Origin: Paenibacillus physcomitrellae
Lineage (GTDB): Bacteria > Bacillota > Bacilli > Paenibacillales > Paenibacillaceae
DNA length: 64,000 nucleotides
Direction of reading: 5' to 3'
Assembly: GCF_002240225.1 (NCBI RefSeq)
Contig: NZ_CP022584.1
Location: 3,996,094 to 4,060,093, forward strand
Below are positions 8,559 to 17,046 of the stretch, one piece after another. The notes beneath the pieces were generated by a model. That model was not told the origin of the DNA. It saw nothing but the letters and a program-made list of their open reading frames with translations, and ran no database searches. Both the position numbers and the translations under genes were made by a program. How positions within the stretch are numbered: position 1 is the first letter of the stretch; every line of letters begins with the position of its first letter.

Positions 8559-9968
8559 TTAATTCCCGTTCTGCTCAAGCTCCTTGTTTAGATCGTTGTA
8601 CAGCTTGGTGAGCTTGCTGCTGTAATCGTCGAGGCTCATCTGTTTGTTCATGATGGAAGAGATCGGTTTATAGACCTCGTCGCTCGGGTTGTATTTGCTG
8701 CCTTTGGCAACGGACATGAAGCTGCCGTTAACGGCGACCATGCCGCTGTCCACGGCTTTATAGACGTTGTAAGTCGTTTCGGAGATGTAAGGTTTGGCCA
8801 GGTCGGGTGCGCCTTTGACGGCCAGCACGGCCTTTGATTTTTCAGCGTTCAGCTTCACGCTTTCGTCGGTGTAGAGGTAACGCAGGAAGGCTTTGGCCAG
8901 CTCGATGTTTTTGGCTTTGGCCGGGATGACGACCTGCTCAACGCTGGTCAGAGCGGTTACGGGATCGCCGTCTTTAAAGGCCGGTACGCCGAGGAAACCG
9001 AACTGGAAGCCGTCCTCGCGAGGGGCGTCCTTCATTTCATCCTCAAACCAGGTGCCGTTCGGAATGAACATTGCTTTACCCTGCATAAAGGCGGTTTGCG
9101 CCTGGGTATGGTTCAGGGCGACGGTGCCTTTCATGAGGCCATTGTCCGTGGTGGCGATTTTTTCGATAATGCCCCAAACCTGCTTGAAGCTGTCGCTGGT
9201 CCAGAAAGCCGGGTCGTAATCAAAGAACTGGTTCAAAGCGTCCTGGCCGCCGACGTTGTAGATGGAAGGCACGATCATTTCCTCCAGATAACCCGGGTAG
9301 AGCCCCTGGTAGGTGAACAGCGACCGGCCGTTTTCTTTGGCGGTGTCGTTTAGAGCGAACAGTTCATCCCATGTTTTTGGAACGGAAATGCCTTTGCTGT
9401 CAAACAGGTTTTTGTTGTACCAGAGGCCCATAACGCCAAAGTTGAAAGGAGCCAGATACACTTTGCCGTCCCCGTAAGGGGACATGGCCCGGGATTCCAG
9501 AACGCCCGGTAAAATTTTATCCTTCAGCGTGCCGGAACCACTTTCGTCCTGGCCGTCAAAGACGTCTGTCAAATCCTCAAGGGCATGGTCCTTGATCAGA
9601 CCGTCCAGAATCGGCGTATTATCGCTGCCCGCGATATACATGAGGTCGGGCGGATTGCCGGCAACGATCTTAGGCCGGACTAAGTCGGCAATTTTCGGAC
9701 TTGCTGTAATGTTGATTTTGGTGCCGGGGTAAGCTTTCATAAAGTCATCTGCGATCGTATCCCAATATTCGCGGCCGTAACCGCCCTGGAAGACGGCGAT
9801 GTTCAGCTCGGGATCGGCAAAACCGCTCGAATTGGATGATGCAGAGCTCGCGCCCGCATTGCCGCTTGCGTTGCTCGCGCTGCTGCCCCCGTTGCTGCCG
9901 CAGCCGGCCAGCACTAGAATTGCCGAGGCTACAACACCAAAGGTTTTGAATCGTGTCTTTAAGCTCAT
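8559..9968 (-). CDS. Extracellular sugar-binding lipoprotein of the CUT1 importer
   Basis: This 469-aa protein has a lipoprotein signal peptide ending in the lipobox LAGC, followed by a Ser/Gly/Asn linker. The mature part is a family 1 solute-binding protein (LNIAVFQGGYGREYWDTI; FMKAYPGTKINI; PPDLMYIAGSD; GLWYNKNLFDSKGI), anchored to the outer face of the membrane. The ATG at 9968 follows GGGGAGG, and longer upstream readings lack a ribosome site. A sigma-A-like promoter lies directly upstream (-35 TTGGCT, 16 bp, -10 TATAAT). The gene sits between the sensor/regulator pair and the permeases, so the AraC-type regulator probably controls it. Ligand unknown. Confidence 0.93.
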   Translation of the reverse strand: MSLKTRFKTFGVVASAILVLAGCGSNGGSSASNASGNAGASSASSNSSGFADPELNIAVFQGGYGREYWDTIADDFMKAYPGTKINITASPKIADLVRPKIVAGNPPDLMYIAGSDNTPILDGLIKDHALEDLTDVFDGQDESGSGTLKDKILPGVLESRAMSPYGDGKVYLAPFNFGVMGLWYNKNLFDSKGISVPKTWDELFALNDTAKENGRSLFTYQGLYPGYLEEMIVPSIYNVGGQDALNQFFDYDPAFWTSDSFKQVWGIIEKIATTDNGLMKGTVALNHTQAQTAFMQGKAMFIPNGTWFEDEMKDAPREDGFQFGFLGVPAFKDGDPVTALTSVEQVVIPAKAKNIELAKAFLRYLYTDESVKLNAEKSKAVLAVKGAPDLAKPYISETTYNVYKAVDSGMVAVNGSFMSVAKGSKYNPSDEVYKPISSIMNKQMSLDDYSSKLTKLYNDLNKELEQNGN

Positions 9969-9998
9969 GGAATGACCTCCCCTGAAAAATATGTGTTC

Positions 9999-10026
9999 AT
10001 TATATAGGCGGAATGCTGTTAGCCAA
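9999..10026 (-). promoter_or_regulatory. Promoter of the solute-binding-protein gene
   Basis: On the minus strand, TTGGCT (10026-10021) and TATAAT (10004-9999) are separated by 16 bp. They lie about 30 bp before the start codon at 9968 and downstream of the regulator's terminators. The match to a sigma-A promoter is good; activity is inferred. Confidence 0.6.
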
Positions 10027-10084
10027 ATGTACAAAACAGCGGAATCAACTGGACGATCTTTTGGAATTTTACATAGCTTTAACA

Positions 10085-10129
10085 AAAAGCTGGATGATTT
10101 TAGGGTCAGACTAAAAATCGTCCAGCTTT
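10085..10129 (-). terminator. Terminator-like hairpin upstream of the binding-protein promoter
   Basis: On the minus strand, AAAGCTGGACGATTTT pairs with AAAATCATCCAGCTTT (15 of 16 positions, the mismatch forming a wobble pair) and is followed by a T-rich TTTTTGTT stretch. It is the second hairpin downstream of the AraC-type regulator and would end leftward readthrough before the next promoter. Confidence 0.65.
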
Positions 10130-10209
10130 GCCATTAAAAAATAACCGGTCAGGTTAGCTTCTTGTCCGCTTGAAGTGAAAGTGGCTTCAGGCCGAAGACC
10201 GCAAAACGA

Positions 10210-10246
10210 CAGCCGGCCGAAAGCATGGACGGCTTTCGGCCGGCTG
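10210..10246 (-). terminator. GC-rich hairpin directly downstream of the AraC-type regulator
   Basis: The perfect 15-bp inverted repeat CAGCCGGCCGAAAGC with a 7-nt loop lies 14 bp after the regulator's stop codon and is followed on the minus strand by TCGTTTTGC. It is probably the primary terminator of the kinase-regulator operon. Confidence 0.65.
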
Positions 10247-10259
10247 CGCTGCAACCGGT

Positions 10260-11984
10260 TCAGGAGGTTTGCGGTTTGATTTTTTTCGGAGAGATGCCGA
10301 ACTTCCGTTTAAACAACCGGTTGAAGTAATACGGATCATGGATGCCGACCTCAGCGGCGGCCTCTTTGACCAGATAACGGCCCGTGGCGAGCAGCTCATA
10401 CGCTTTGGCCATCCGGAATTCGTTCAGGTAGGTCAAAATGCTTTGACCGGTTTCCGTCTTGAACAGCTGGCACAGATACGCTTCAGACAGGTTGACGTAA
10501 GAGGCAACCTCCGGCAGCACAATCCGCTCGGCGTAATGCTGATGCAAATAGCCCAGCACCTGAACAATTTCGGGCCGTAAGGAAGAAGACCGGGCAGCAA
10601 GAGTAGAAGGAGCCGCAGGAGCAGAAGGAACAGAAGGATCAGAAGGATCAGAAGGAGCCGAAAGAGCAGGCAGCGGCCCCTGTCCAATTGGTCTTTTTAG
10701 ATTGATTGCGCTTTCAACGTCCTGTTCTCTAGTGGCCTCCATTTGAGGCAAAGGAGAAAGGGACAGCGGGCTTGAAGCAGGCCAAACGACTGGGTAACTG
10801 CGGGTCTCGGCGAGCAGCAAGGATTTCAGACTTCTGCATTGCCGGAGCTGCCGGACAAGCTCCTGAATCGTGCCGGCTCCCTCGGTATAAATAATTCCGG
10901 TCTGCAGGTTGTAATACATATGCGTGAGACTGGCAATCCGGTTGGCCAAATGCTCGGGCACAACAGCCTCATGATCCTGCTCTGGCCTGCTGGTTACGGC
11001 GAGCAGCCACTCGCTGCCGTCCAGCTCAATGGCTGCCTTACAGGCGGTGCCGGGACAGAGATCTCCGAGCAAGCTGCTCCAAGCCGATCCAAGTCGGCTG
11101 ATTTCCTTCCGGGAGTGAGAAGTGGAAGGGGCCGGAACGGCAAGGAAGAGCAGCACTTGTTCACCCGGCGAGCAGCCTGGTGGAGAAGGGGCTGGACCTC
11201 CCTCTGCTGGAGAGGGCAAAGCTTTATGCTCCGGCTCTCCTGCAGCCTGAGCCAGCTTCTGCAGCCAATCCGGGAATAGGGAATGGACGGACTCCGAGAA
11301 ATCAGAGGCAGCGAGTGCAGAAGCCGGAACAGATGCATGAGCAGAAGCAGGGACAGATGCAGAAGAAGCAGAAGCGGGAACAGAGGCCGAATCCGCAGCA
11401 GAGGCCGAATCCGCAGCAGAAGCCGTAGTCGCAGCTGGATTTAGCATTCCCGGCAACTGCCCTTGTTGGCTTACCTGTTCCGCAGCACTTCGCTGGCCTG
11501 TCAGGCCTGAATTCCTTCCATGGCCAGGCTGTCCGTATTGTCCATTTCGTCCGGTCTGTCTGGCTTGTTCAACATATCCCTCCAGACTGCGCTCTTTGTG
11601 GTCAAGCTTATCGGCCATTTCATGCAGCACCTTCATAAAATTATCCTTCTCCAGAGTAAGCTTGAGCATATAATCATAGGCCCCTTGCTTCAGCGCTTCC
11701 CGCACAAGCTCAAAGTCGTTGTAATTACTGAGGACGAGAACCTCCCCGTCAAACGGGATATGCTTCAGCTGCTTGATCAGCTGAAGTCCGTCCATGTCGG
11801 GCATTTTGATGTCGGTTATGATGATATCGATGCCGGCTGGGCCAGCCTGCAGAACCGTGGTCAGCGCGGCCTGCCCGCTGGTACAGGAGCCCGCATAGAC
11901 GAAGCGGCCCGTCTCCCAGCGGATCAGCGTCTGGACGGCATGCCGCACAATGAGTTCATCATCAACAATCAGTACTTTATACAT
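10260..11984 (-). CDS. YesN-like AraC-family response regulator
   Basis: This 574-aa protein has an N-terminal receiver domain (VLIVDDELIVR; phospho-acceptor D58 in ITDIKMPDMDG) and a C-terminal AraC-type double helix-turn-helix (KEAAAEVGIHDPYYFNRLFK). Between them lies a long variable region with two low-complexity stretches, one Ala/Ser/Pro/Asp-rich near residues 185-235 and one Ser/Ala/Pro/Asp-rich near residues 435-465. At the DNA level the first includes two exact 18-bp units at 11383-11418. The start overlaps the end of the kinase gene by 8 bp, so the two are coupled. In related loci such pairs activate the adjacent carbohydrate importer; here that would be the transporter at 6.1-10.0 kb. 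Confidence 0.92.
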   Translation of the reverse strand: MYKVLIVDDELIVRHAVQTLIRWETGRFVYAGSCTSGQAALTTVLQAGPAGIDIIITDIKMPDMDGLQLIKQLKHIPFDGEVLVLSNYNDFELVREALKQGAYDYMLKLTLEKDNFMKVLHEMADKLDHKERSLEGYVEQARQTGRNGQYGQPGHGRNSGLTGQRSAAEQVSQQGQLPGMLNPAATTASAADSASAADSASVPASASSASVPASAHASVPASALAASDFSESVHSLFPDWLQKLAQAAGEPEHKALPSPAEGGPAPSPPGCSPGEQVLLFLAVPAPSTSHSRKEISRLGSAWSSLLGDLCPGTACKAAIELDGSEWLLAVTSRPEQDHEAVVPEHLANRIASLTHMYYNLQTGIIYTEGAGTIQELVRQLRQCRSLKSLLLAETRSYPVVWPASSPLSLSPLPQMEATREQDVESAINLKRPIGQGPLPALSAPSDPSDPSVPSAPAAPSTLAARSSSLRPEIVQVLGYLHQHYAERIVLPEVASYVNLSEAYLCQLFKTETGQSILTYLNEFRMAKAYELLATGRYLVKEAAAEVGIHDPYYFNRLFKRKFGISPKKIKPQTS

Positions 11985-13791
11985 ACGCTTTGTCCTCCTC
12001 TTGAACGAAATGTAACGGTAAAGTCAACACGGTTGTTGTGCCCTGCCCGGGCGCGCTTTCTGTCCGAAGCCCGAAGGCGGCGCCATAATGCAGCTGAATT
12101 CTTTCGTGTACGTTCGGAATGCCGATGCCGGACAAGCGGCTGCCGGTATGGTCTTTATGCTCAAGTTCAGCCGGATCAAATCCTTTGCCGTCGTCGCTCA
12201 GCGTCAGAATCAGATCGCTGCGGTGAAAGGCGAAGCTTATGGAGATAAGAATCCGTTTATTATGGGCGGCGCCGTGAAGAATGGAGTTCTCGACAATGGG
12301 CTGCAAAATAAATTTCGGAACGATGACATCCTCGTCCGGCTCTACCGGCTGACATTCAAGCTCAAATGAATCCCCGTACCGGATGCGCTGGATGTTGGAA
12401 TAATGGCGCAGATTCGCCATTTCTTTGCTTAAGGGAATCAGTTCCTCCCTGTCCAGGATCGTATTCCGCAGCAGCTCCGACAACGAGCCGATCCCTTGGG
12501 TCAGCGACTCGTTGCCGCTGAGCATGGCGCTCCATTTTAATGAATTCAGCGTGTTAAAGAGGAAATGAGGGTTGATCTGGGCCTGAAGCATTTTAAGCTC
12601 CGCTTCCCGTTTGGCCTGCTGTTCCAGCTGAACCTGCCGGATTAGCAGCTTCAGCTCCGTTACCATGTCGTGAATCGTAATCGTCAGCTGCTGCATTTCA
12701 TCCGGCGGGGCGACCGGCTTCGGAATCGGATCGAACCGGCCCTTATGAATCCGTTTGGCGTATCGCAGCAGGGAACGCAGCGGCGAATTGATGCTGTCAT
12801 AAATCCACAGCCCGATTGCACTGGAAAGGATTAAGGTGAGCAGGCAGAGCAGCGCAATATTCCCCCGGAGATCACCTAGCTCGGAAACAATATAAGAGTG
12901 GGGAATGAGTCCGACCAGATACCAGTCTGCCGCATCGATATAGGTGCTGCTGACCAGATACTGCTTGGACCTGATTTTGGTCTGGAAGGACTGCAGACGG
13001 CCGCTTTCATGCTGCTTCTCGATCCGCGCCGTCAAGTCGGCCTGGTTCAGACTGCCTTGAGGGAGCGAAGAAGTGCTGGAAGAGATGGTAGCTCCGCTCC
13101 GGTCGGTGATATACACGCTGCTGTCCTGGCCTAAATCGACGGATTGGAACATGTTGCGGGCGAACACTTTTTCATCCATGGTGATGACAAGATAACCGAT
13201 CTGCAGATTGAGGTTTTCGGCGGAATAAATTTTTCGGCTTAGCGCTATCACGGTTGAACCGCGGTTGGAACGGAGATACGACCAATAAGCGTTGCGGGGA
13301 GCGCCTTCCGTCTGCTGGACCATGCTGCTGAGCTGGTTATCCGGGTACCATTGATAGCCGAGATCGAAAAAGGTCGCCCCGTCATTCGTCATAATCACGA
13401 TGTTGGACAAGTTGCTGAAGCTGAAGAACTGCGGTCCGAGCTCGTTGCGGATTCGGGTCTGCAGCGTATTTTTATCGATATCGCTTAAAGCGGCGTAACT
13501 GGTAAGACCATATTGAATGGAATCGTTGATAATGATATTTTCACTGAGGGTTTCGTATTGCCCCAGCTCACGGGAAATGTTGCGGGTAAGCTCCGTGAGC
13601 GTCTGGCTGGAGTAGGCGCTGATTTTATCCGTGATAGAGGCTTCATAGATTTGGTTGGAGTAAAAGGCCACAATCGCGACCGGCAGCAGGGAAGTAATAA
13701 GGAATGCCGTAAGCAGCCGATTCTTGATAGACAGGCGGCGCAGCAGGAAAGAAGTCTTCTTGTACAAGGGAGAGCGGAATCCGGAATCCAA
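11977..13791 (-). CDS. YesM-like sensor histidine kinase
   Basis: This 604-aa membrane kinase has an N-terminal membrane segment (LLTAFLITSLLPVAIVAFY), an extracellular sensor region of about 240 residues, a second membrane segment (IALLCLLTLILSSAIGLWIY), a HAMP-like linker, the phospho-acceptor region NPHFLFNTLNSLKW of the YesM/LytS type, and a HATPase domain (LQPIVENSILHG; LSDDGKGFD; GIGIPNVHERI). Translation appears to start at a TTG (13791) behind GAAGGTG. A promoter-like pair (TTGCCA, 16 bp, TATCAT) lies at 13824-13851 on the minus strand. It probably senses an extracellular sugar or a binding-protein complex and phosphorylates the regulator encoded 8 bp into its end. Confidence 0.93.
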   Translation of the reverse strand: MDSGFRSPLYKKTSFLLRRLSIKNRLLTAFLITSLLPVAIVAFYSNQIYEASITDKISAYSSQTLTELTRNISRELGQYETLSENIIINDSIQYGLTSYAALSDIDKNTLQTRIRNELGPQFFSFSNLSNIVIMTNDGATFFDLGYQWYPDNQLSSMVQQTEGAPRNAYWSYLRSNRGSTVIALSRKIYSAENLNLQIGYLVITMDEKVFARNMFQSVDLGQDSSVYITDRSGATISSSTSSLPQGSLNQADLTARIEKQHESGRLQSFQTKIRSKQYLVSSTYIDAADWYLVGLIPHSYIVSELGDLRGNIALLCLLTLILSSAIGLWIYDSINSPLRSLLRYAKRIHKGRFDPIPKPVAPPDEMQQLTITIHDMVTELKLLIRQVQLEQQAKREAELKMLQAQINPHFLFNTLNSLKWSAMLSGNESLTQGIGSLSELLRNTILDREELIPLSKEMANLRHYSNIQRIRYGDSFELECQPVEPDEDVIVPKFILQPIVENSILHGAAHNKRILISISFAFHRSDLILTLSDDGKGFDPAELEHKDHTGSRLSGIGIPNVHERIQLHYGAAFGLRTESAPGQGTTTVLTLPLHFVQEEDKAYV

Positions 13792-13823
13792 GACTGAGCA
13801 CCTTCTTCGTTATCTTTTGTACC

Positions 13824-13851
13824 ATGATAGCAGAATCTGGCGAACTGGCAA
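13824..13851 (-). promoter_or_regulatory. Promoter of the YesM/YesN-like operon
   Basis: On the minus strand, TTGCCA (13851-13846) and TATCAT (13829-13824) lie 16 bp apart, about 33 bp before the TTG start of the kinase. It is divergent from the htpG promoter. Confidence 0.5.
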
Positions 13852-13882
13852 CTTCACAGGTCATGATAGTTTGGCGGGCGAG

Positions 13883-13912
13883 TTGACAGAAATATCTAAT
13901 TGATGCTATATA
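13883..13912 (+). promoter_or_regulatory. htpG promoter
   Basis: A consensus -35 TTGACA (13883-13888) and a TATATA -10 (13907-13912) are separated by 18 bp, with the CIRCE operator starting 9 bp later. The start point would fall at the operator, which fits HrcA repression. Confidence 0.75.
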
Positions 13913-13921
13913 AAAAGAGGA

Positions 13922-13948
13922 TTAGCACTCTTGATGAATGAGTGCTAA
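13922..13948 (+). promoter_or_regulatory. CIRCE operator (HrcA-binding inverted repeat) of htpG
   Basis: TTAGCACTC and GAGTGCTAA flank a 9-bp spacer, a perfect match to the CIRCE consensus. CIRCE is bound by the HrcA repressor and normally precedes groESL and hrcA-dnaK operons. Here it precedes htpG, which in Bacillus subtilis is not CIRCE-controlled. A leader of about 100 nt follows, with repeated CTTAAG motifs, before the ribosome site. Confidence 0.95.
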
Positions 13949-14049
13949 CGTTGATTCTTATCTTAAGAATTCTAGCCTTAAGTTTTCTATGCTTAGGCCT
14001 TCCAGTCTTAAGATTCCATTCTATTCAGAGCTTGAAAGGAGAACCATTC

Positions 14050-15930
14050 ATGGCAAAGATGCAATTTAAGGCCGAGTCCAAACGTTTGCTGGACATGATG
14101 ATCCACTCCATCTACACGCAAAAGGAAATTTTTCTGCGCGAATTGATCTCGAACAGCAGCGACGCGATCGACAAGATCTATTACAAAGCTTTAACCGACG
14201 AGAATCTGTCCTTCAACAAAGAAGATTATTATATTAAAATCACCGCCGATAAAGACAGCAGAACGCTTAAGCTGTCCGATACCGGGATCGGCATGACTCA
14301 GGAAGAGCTGGAGAATAACCTGGGCGTTATCGCCAAAAGCGGCTCCCTGGCCTTCAAGAACGAAAATGAAGCGAAAGACGGCTTCAACATTATCGGCCAG
14401 TTTGGCGTTGGTTTCTATTCCGCCTTTATGGTCGCAGATCAAGTTACGGTCATCTCCAGAGCGCTTGGCAGCGACGAAGCGTTCAAATGGGAGTCCGAAG
14501 GCGCGGACGGCTACACGATTGAGCCGGCTTTCAAGGAAACCGTCGGCACGGACATTATCCTCAAGATTAAAGAGAACACGGAAGACGAGCAGTACGACGA
14601 ATTCCTGGAGGAATACCGACTAAGATCAATTATCAAGAAATATTCCGACTTCATCCGCTATCCGATCAAGATGGACGTTACCCGTCAAAGAGCGGTAGAA
14701 GGCAAAGAGAATGAATATGAGGACTACACCGAAGAGCAGACGCTCAACAGCATGGTGCCGATCTGGCGCCGCAATAAGAACGAGCTGACCGATGAGGATT
14801 ACCAAAACTTCTATTTCGAGAAAAGATACGGCTTCGACAAACCGCTGAAGCACGTCCACATCAGCGCGGACGGCGCGGTTGTTTATAACGCGATCCTGTT
14901 CATTCCGGAGAACACACCTTTCGACTACTATACCAAAGAGTATGAGAAAGGCCTTGAGCTCTATTCCAACGGCGTGCTGATTATGGAAAAATGCGGCGAC
15001 CTGCTGCCGGACTATTTCAGCTTCGTCAAAGGGATGGTCGATTCTGAAGACCTGTCGCTCAACATCTCCCGCGAGCTGCTGCAGCATGACCGCCAGCTGA
15101 AGCTGATAGCCAAGAATATCAAGAATAGAATCAAAAGCACGCTGCTCAGCCTGCAGAAGGACGAACGCGACAGCTATGAAAAGTTCTACAAAGCATTTGG
15201 CAGACAACTTAAGTTCGGTGCTTACAGCGATTTTGGCGCGAACAAAGACGATCTGCAGGACCTGCTGATGTTCCACTCTTCCAAGGAGAATAAGCTGGTC
15301 TCCCTCGCCGAATACGTCTCCCGCATGCCGGAGGATCAGAAATATATCTATTACGCAACCGGCGATTCGGTAGAGCGGATCGAGAAGCTGCCGCAAACCG
15401 AGCTGGTGGCTGATAAAGGCTATGAAATGCTGTATTTCACCGACGATATCGACGAGTTCGCCATCAAAACGATTGCCAAATACAAAGACAAAGAATTTAG
15501 AAATGTCTCCAGCGGCGATCTGGGCATCGAATCCGACGAAGCGGCGAAAGCGGCTGAAGCGGAGCAGAACGAGAACAAAGACCTGTTCGAAGCGATGGCC
15601 AGTATCCTCGGCGACAAGGTTAAAGCCGTTAAGGCTTCCAAACGTCTGAAAAGCCATCCAGTCTGCTTGTCCTCCGAAGGAGAGCTGACGATCGAGATGG
15701 AGAAGGTGCTCCGCTCCATGCCGAACGGCGAAGACGTCAAAGCCGACAAGGTGCTGGAAATCAACGTGAATCATCCGGTATTCAGCTCCCTGAAAGCCTC
15801 CCTGGAGAGCGACAAAGAGAAGCTGAGCCTGTACACGAATCTGTTGTACAACCAGGCGCTGCTGATCGAAGGCCTGCCGATCCAGGATCCGGTGGAATTC
15901 ACCAACGATATTTGCAAAGTGATGGTCTAA
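14050..15930 (+). CDS. htpG: Chaperone protein HtpG (Hsp90 family)
   Basis: This 626-aa cytosolic ATP-dependent chaperone is full length. The N-terminal GHKL ATPase carries [28 protein letters not shown] and [14 protein letters not shown]. The middle domain has NISRELLQ, and the C-terminal dimerisation domain ends with no extra tail. The ATG at 14050 follows GAAAGGAG and matches the usual start ([17 protein letters not shown]). It is a single-gene transcript: CIRCE-controlled promoter upstream and a strong terminator downstream. It refolds or holds client proteins under heat stress. Confidence 0.98.
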   Translation: MAKMQFKAESKRLLDMMIHSIYTQKEIFLRELISNSSDAIDKIYYKALTDENLSFNKEDYYIKITADKDSRTLKLSDTGIGMTQEELENNLGVIAKSGSLAFKNENEAKDGFNIIGQFGVGFYSAFMVADQVTVISRALGSDEAFKWESEGADGYTIEPAFKETVGTDIILKIKENTEDEQYDEFLEEYRLRSIIKKYSDFIRYPIKMDVTRQRAVEGKENEYEDYTEEQTLNSMVPIWRRNKNELTDEDYQNFYFEKRYGFDKPLKHVHISADGAVVYNAILFIPENTPFDYYTKEYEKGLELYSNGVLIMEKCGDLLPDYFSFVKGMVDSEDLSLNISRELLQHDRQLKLIAKNIKNRIKSTLLSLQKDERDSYEKFYKAFGRQLKFGAYSDFGANKDDLQDLLMFHSSKENKLVSLAEYVSRMPEDQKYIYYATGDSVERIEKLPQTELVADKGYEMLYFTDDIDEFAIKTIAKYKDKEFRNVSSGDLGIESDEAAKAAEAEQNENKDLFEAMASILGDKVKAVKASKRLKSHPVCLSSEGELTIEMEKVLRSMPNGEDVKADKVLEINVNHPVFSSLKASLESDKEKLSLYTNLLYNQALLIEGLPIQDPVEFTNDICKVMV

Positions 15931-15957
15931 TCACCGGCCTTCAGTCCGTGAACGCAG

Positions 15958-15996
15958 AAAAGCCAAGACAAAGGAACCCTCTTTGTCTTGGCTTTT
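15958..15996 (+). terminator. Rho-independent terminator after htpG
   Basis: A perfect 16-bp stem (AAAAGCCAAGACAAAG with its complement), a 7-nt loop and a trailing TTTT run. It lies between the convergent htpG and iclR-type genes and, having an A-run on the other side, probably works in both directions. Confidence 0.92.
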
Positions 15997-16029
15997 CTCG
16001 TTTCTGCTGCTCTGCTGCCTGCCCGGGGG

Positions 16030-16809
16030 TTATCCTGCCGATCCTTGCAGGACCGATCCGGTGAACCCCAGCTTTTGTGAAATTTCATCAGCGGCTTGAC
16101 GCACCTTGACAGACAGCTGCTCAATCCGCCCTTGATCAAATTGGACCTCCAGGCCGGCGGTGCTTAAAGCGGCTATTATTTGTCCGGCATGATCAAAGAT
16201 TGGCGCGCTCAATTCAACCGTATAGTTCTCGAGCTCCGAGCGGCTGAAGCTGTAACCTTTGGTTCTGGAATCCTCCAACAGCTTCCGCAGCTTCTGCTTG
16301 TCCGTGACCGTGCCGGAGGCAATGGGTTTCAAACTCACTTCTTTCAAATAGGCCTCTCTCTCGTCTTCGGACATGAAAGCCAGAATCACCCGGGAAGATG
16401 CACCGGCGTAGAGTGGAGCTTTCCTGCCGATCTTGGTGAACAAGCGAACGGGATGATCCGTATCCAGCTTTTCAATATAAATCGATTCCCTGCCGTCCCG
16501 GAGCACGAGATGAACCGCCTCCTTGATTTCATCCTTAAGCTGCTCCATCACCGGTAGTGAGGTGTGCCGGATGTCCAGCCGTTCAGCGACAAGGTTCCCG
16601 AACTGCAGGAACAAGAGGCCCAGCGAATATTTTCCCTCTGTATCCTTGCTCAGCAGCCCCATTTCTTCCAGAGAGCCGATCATGCGGTGCACCGACGTTT
16701 TAGGAATCCCTGACAGCCTGGCCATTTCATTGATGTTCAATTTGTGATGACTTAGAAAAAGATTCAGCAGATCCATCGATCTGACTACTGTTTTATTTTT
16801 GTTCTGCAC
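16030..16809 (-). CDS. IclR-family transcriptional regulator of the catabolic cluster
   Basis: This 259-aa protein has an N-terminal winged HTH (LNINEMARLSGIPKTSVHRM) and a C-terminal IclR effector domain (RLFTKIGRKAPLYAGASSRVILAFM; ELSAPIFDHAGQIIAALS). Translation starts at a GTG (16809) 6 bp after AGGAGG. It is transcribed divergently from the MFS gene. Palindromes CCGAA-N-TTCGG lie just downstream of the -10 boxes at the MFS and pxpB promoters and are the obvious operator candidates. IclR regulators commonly control degradation of small organic acids and aromatic compounds; the effector is likely a pathway substrate or intermediate. Confidence 0.92.
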   Translation of the reverse strand: MQNKNKTVVRSMDLLNLFLSHHKLNINEMARLSGIPKTSVHRMIGSLEEMGLLSKDTEGKYSLGLLFLQFGNLVAERLDIRHTSLPVMEQLKDEIKEAVHLVLRDGRESIYIEKLDTDHPVRLFTKIGRKAPLYAGASSRVILAFMSEDEREAYLKEVSLKPIASGTVTDKQKLRKLLEDSRTKGYSFSRSELENYTVELSAPIFDHAGQIIAALSTAGLEVQFDQGRIEQLSVKVRQAADEISQKLGFTGSVLQGSAG

Positions 16810-16944
16810 GATTGCCTCCTAAAAATTCCCTCAAACTTCCTGTTAAGTCTCAAGTATACAACCAGTTTAAACAAAAATGTATTACTGTCTACCTTTAAAA
16901 TCCGGATACCGCAAAAATCAGCCGGATTTTTTGGATTTTTTCTC

Positions 16945-16972
16945 TTGCTTTATCTTCAATCCCTACTATAAT
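16945..16972 (+). promoter_or_regulatory. Promoter of the MFS gene
   Basis: TTGCTT (16945-16950) and a perfect TATAAT (16967-16972) are separated by 16 bp. The start point, near 16979, lies just before the operator-like palindromes at 16996-17025, which is a repression geometry. Confidence 0.7.
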
Positions 16973-16995
16973 GATCGTATATATAGGTATTCATA

Positions 16996-17025
16996 TTTCG
17001 GTTATTATATCCCGAATTTCGGTAC
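16996..17025 (-). promoter_or_regulatory. Candidate IclR operator at the MFS promoter
   Basis: The palindrome CCGAA-T-TTCGG (17012-17022), extended to CCGAATTTCGGTAC, is an exact reverse-complement copy of the element before pxpB (18567-18580). A second shared motif lies beside it: AATAACCGAA read on the minus strand (17006-16997). Sharing two motifs at two promoters of one cluster argues for a common regulator; assignment to the IclR protein is inference. Confidence 0.6.
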
Positions 17026-17046
17026 TTGGGAAGGGGCTGAAAGCAT

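Noticed and set aside
14626-15774. 382-codon minus-strand open frame antisense to htpG
   Set aside because: It is a shadow of the htpG coding frame; no ribosome site and no recognisable domains.
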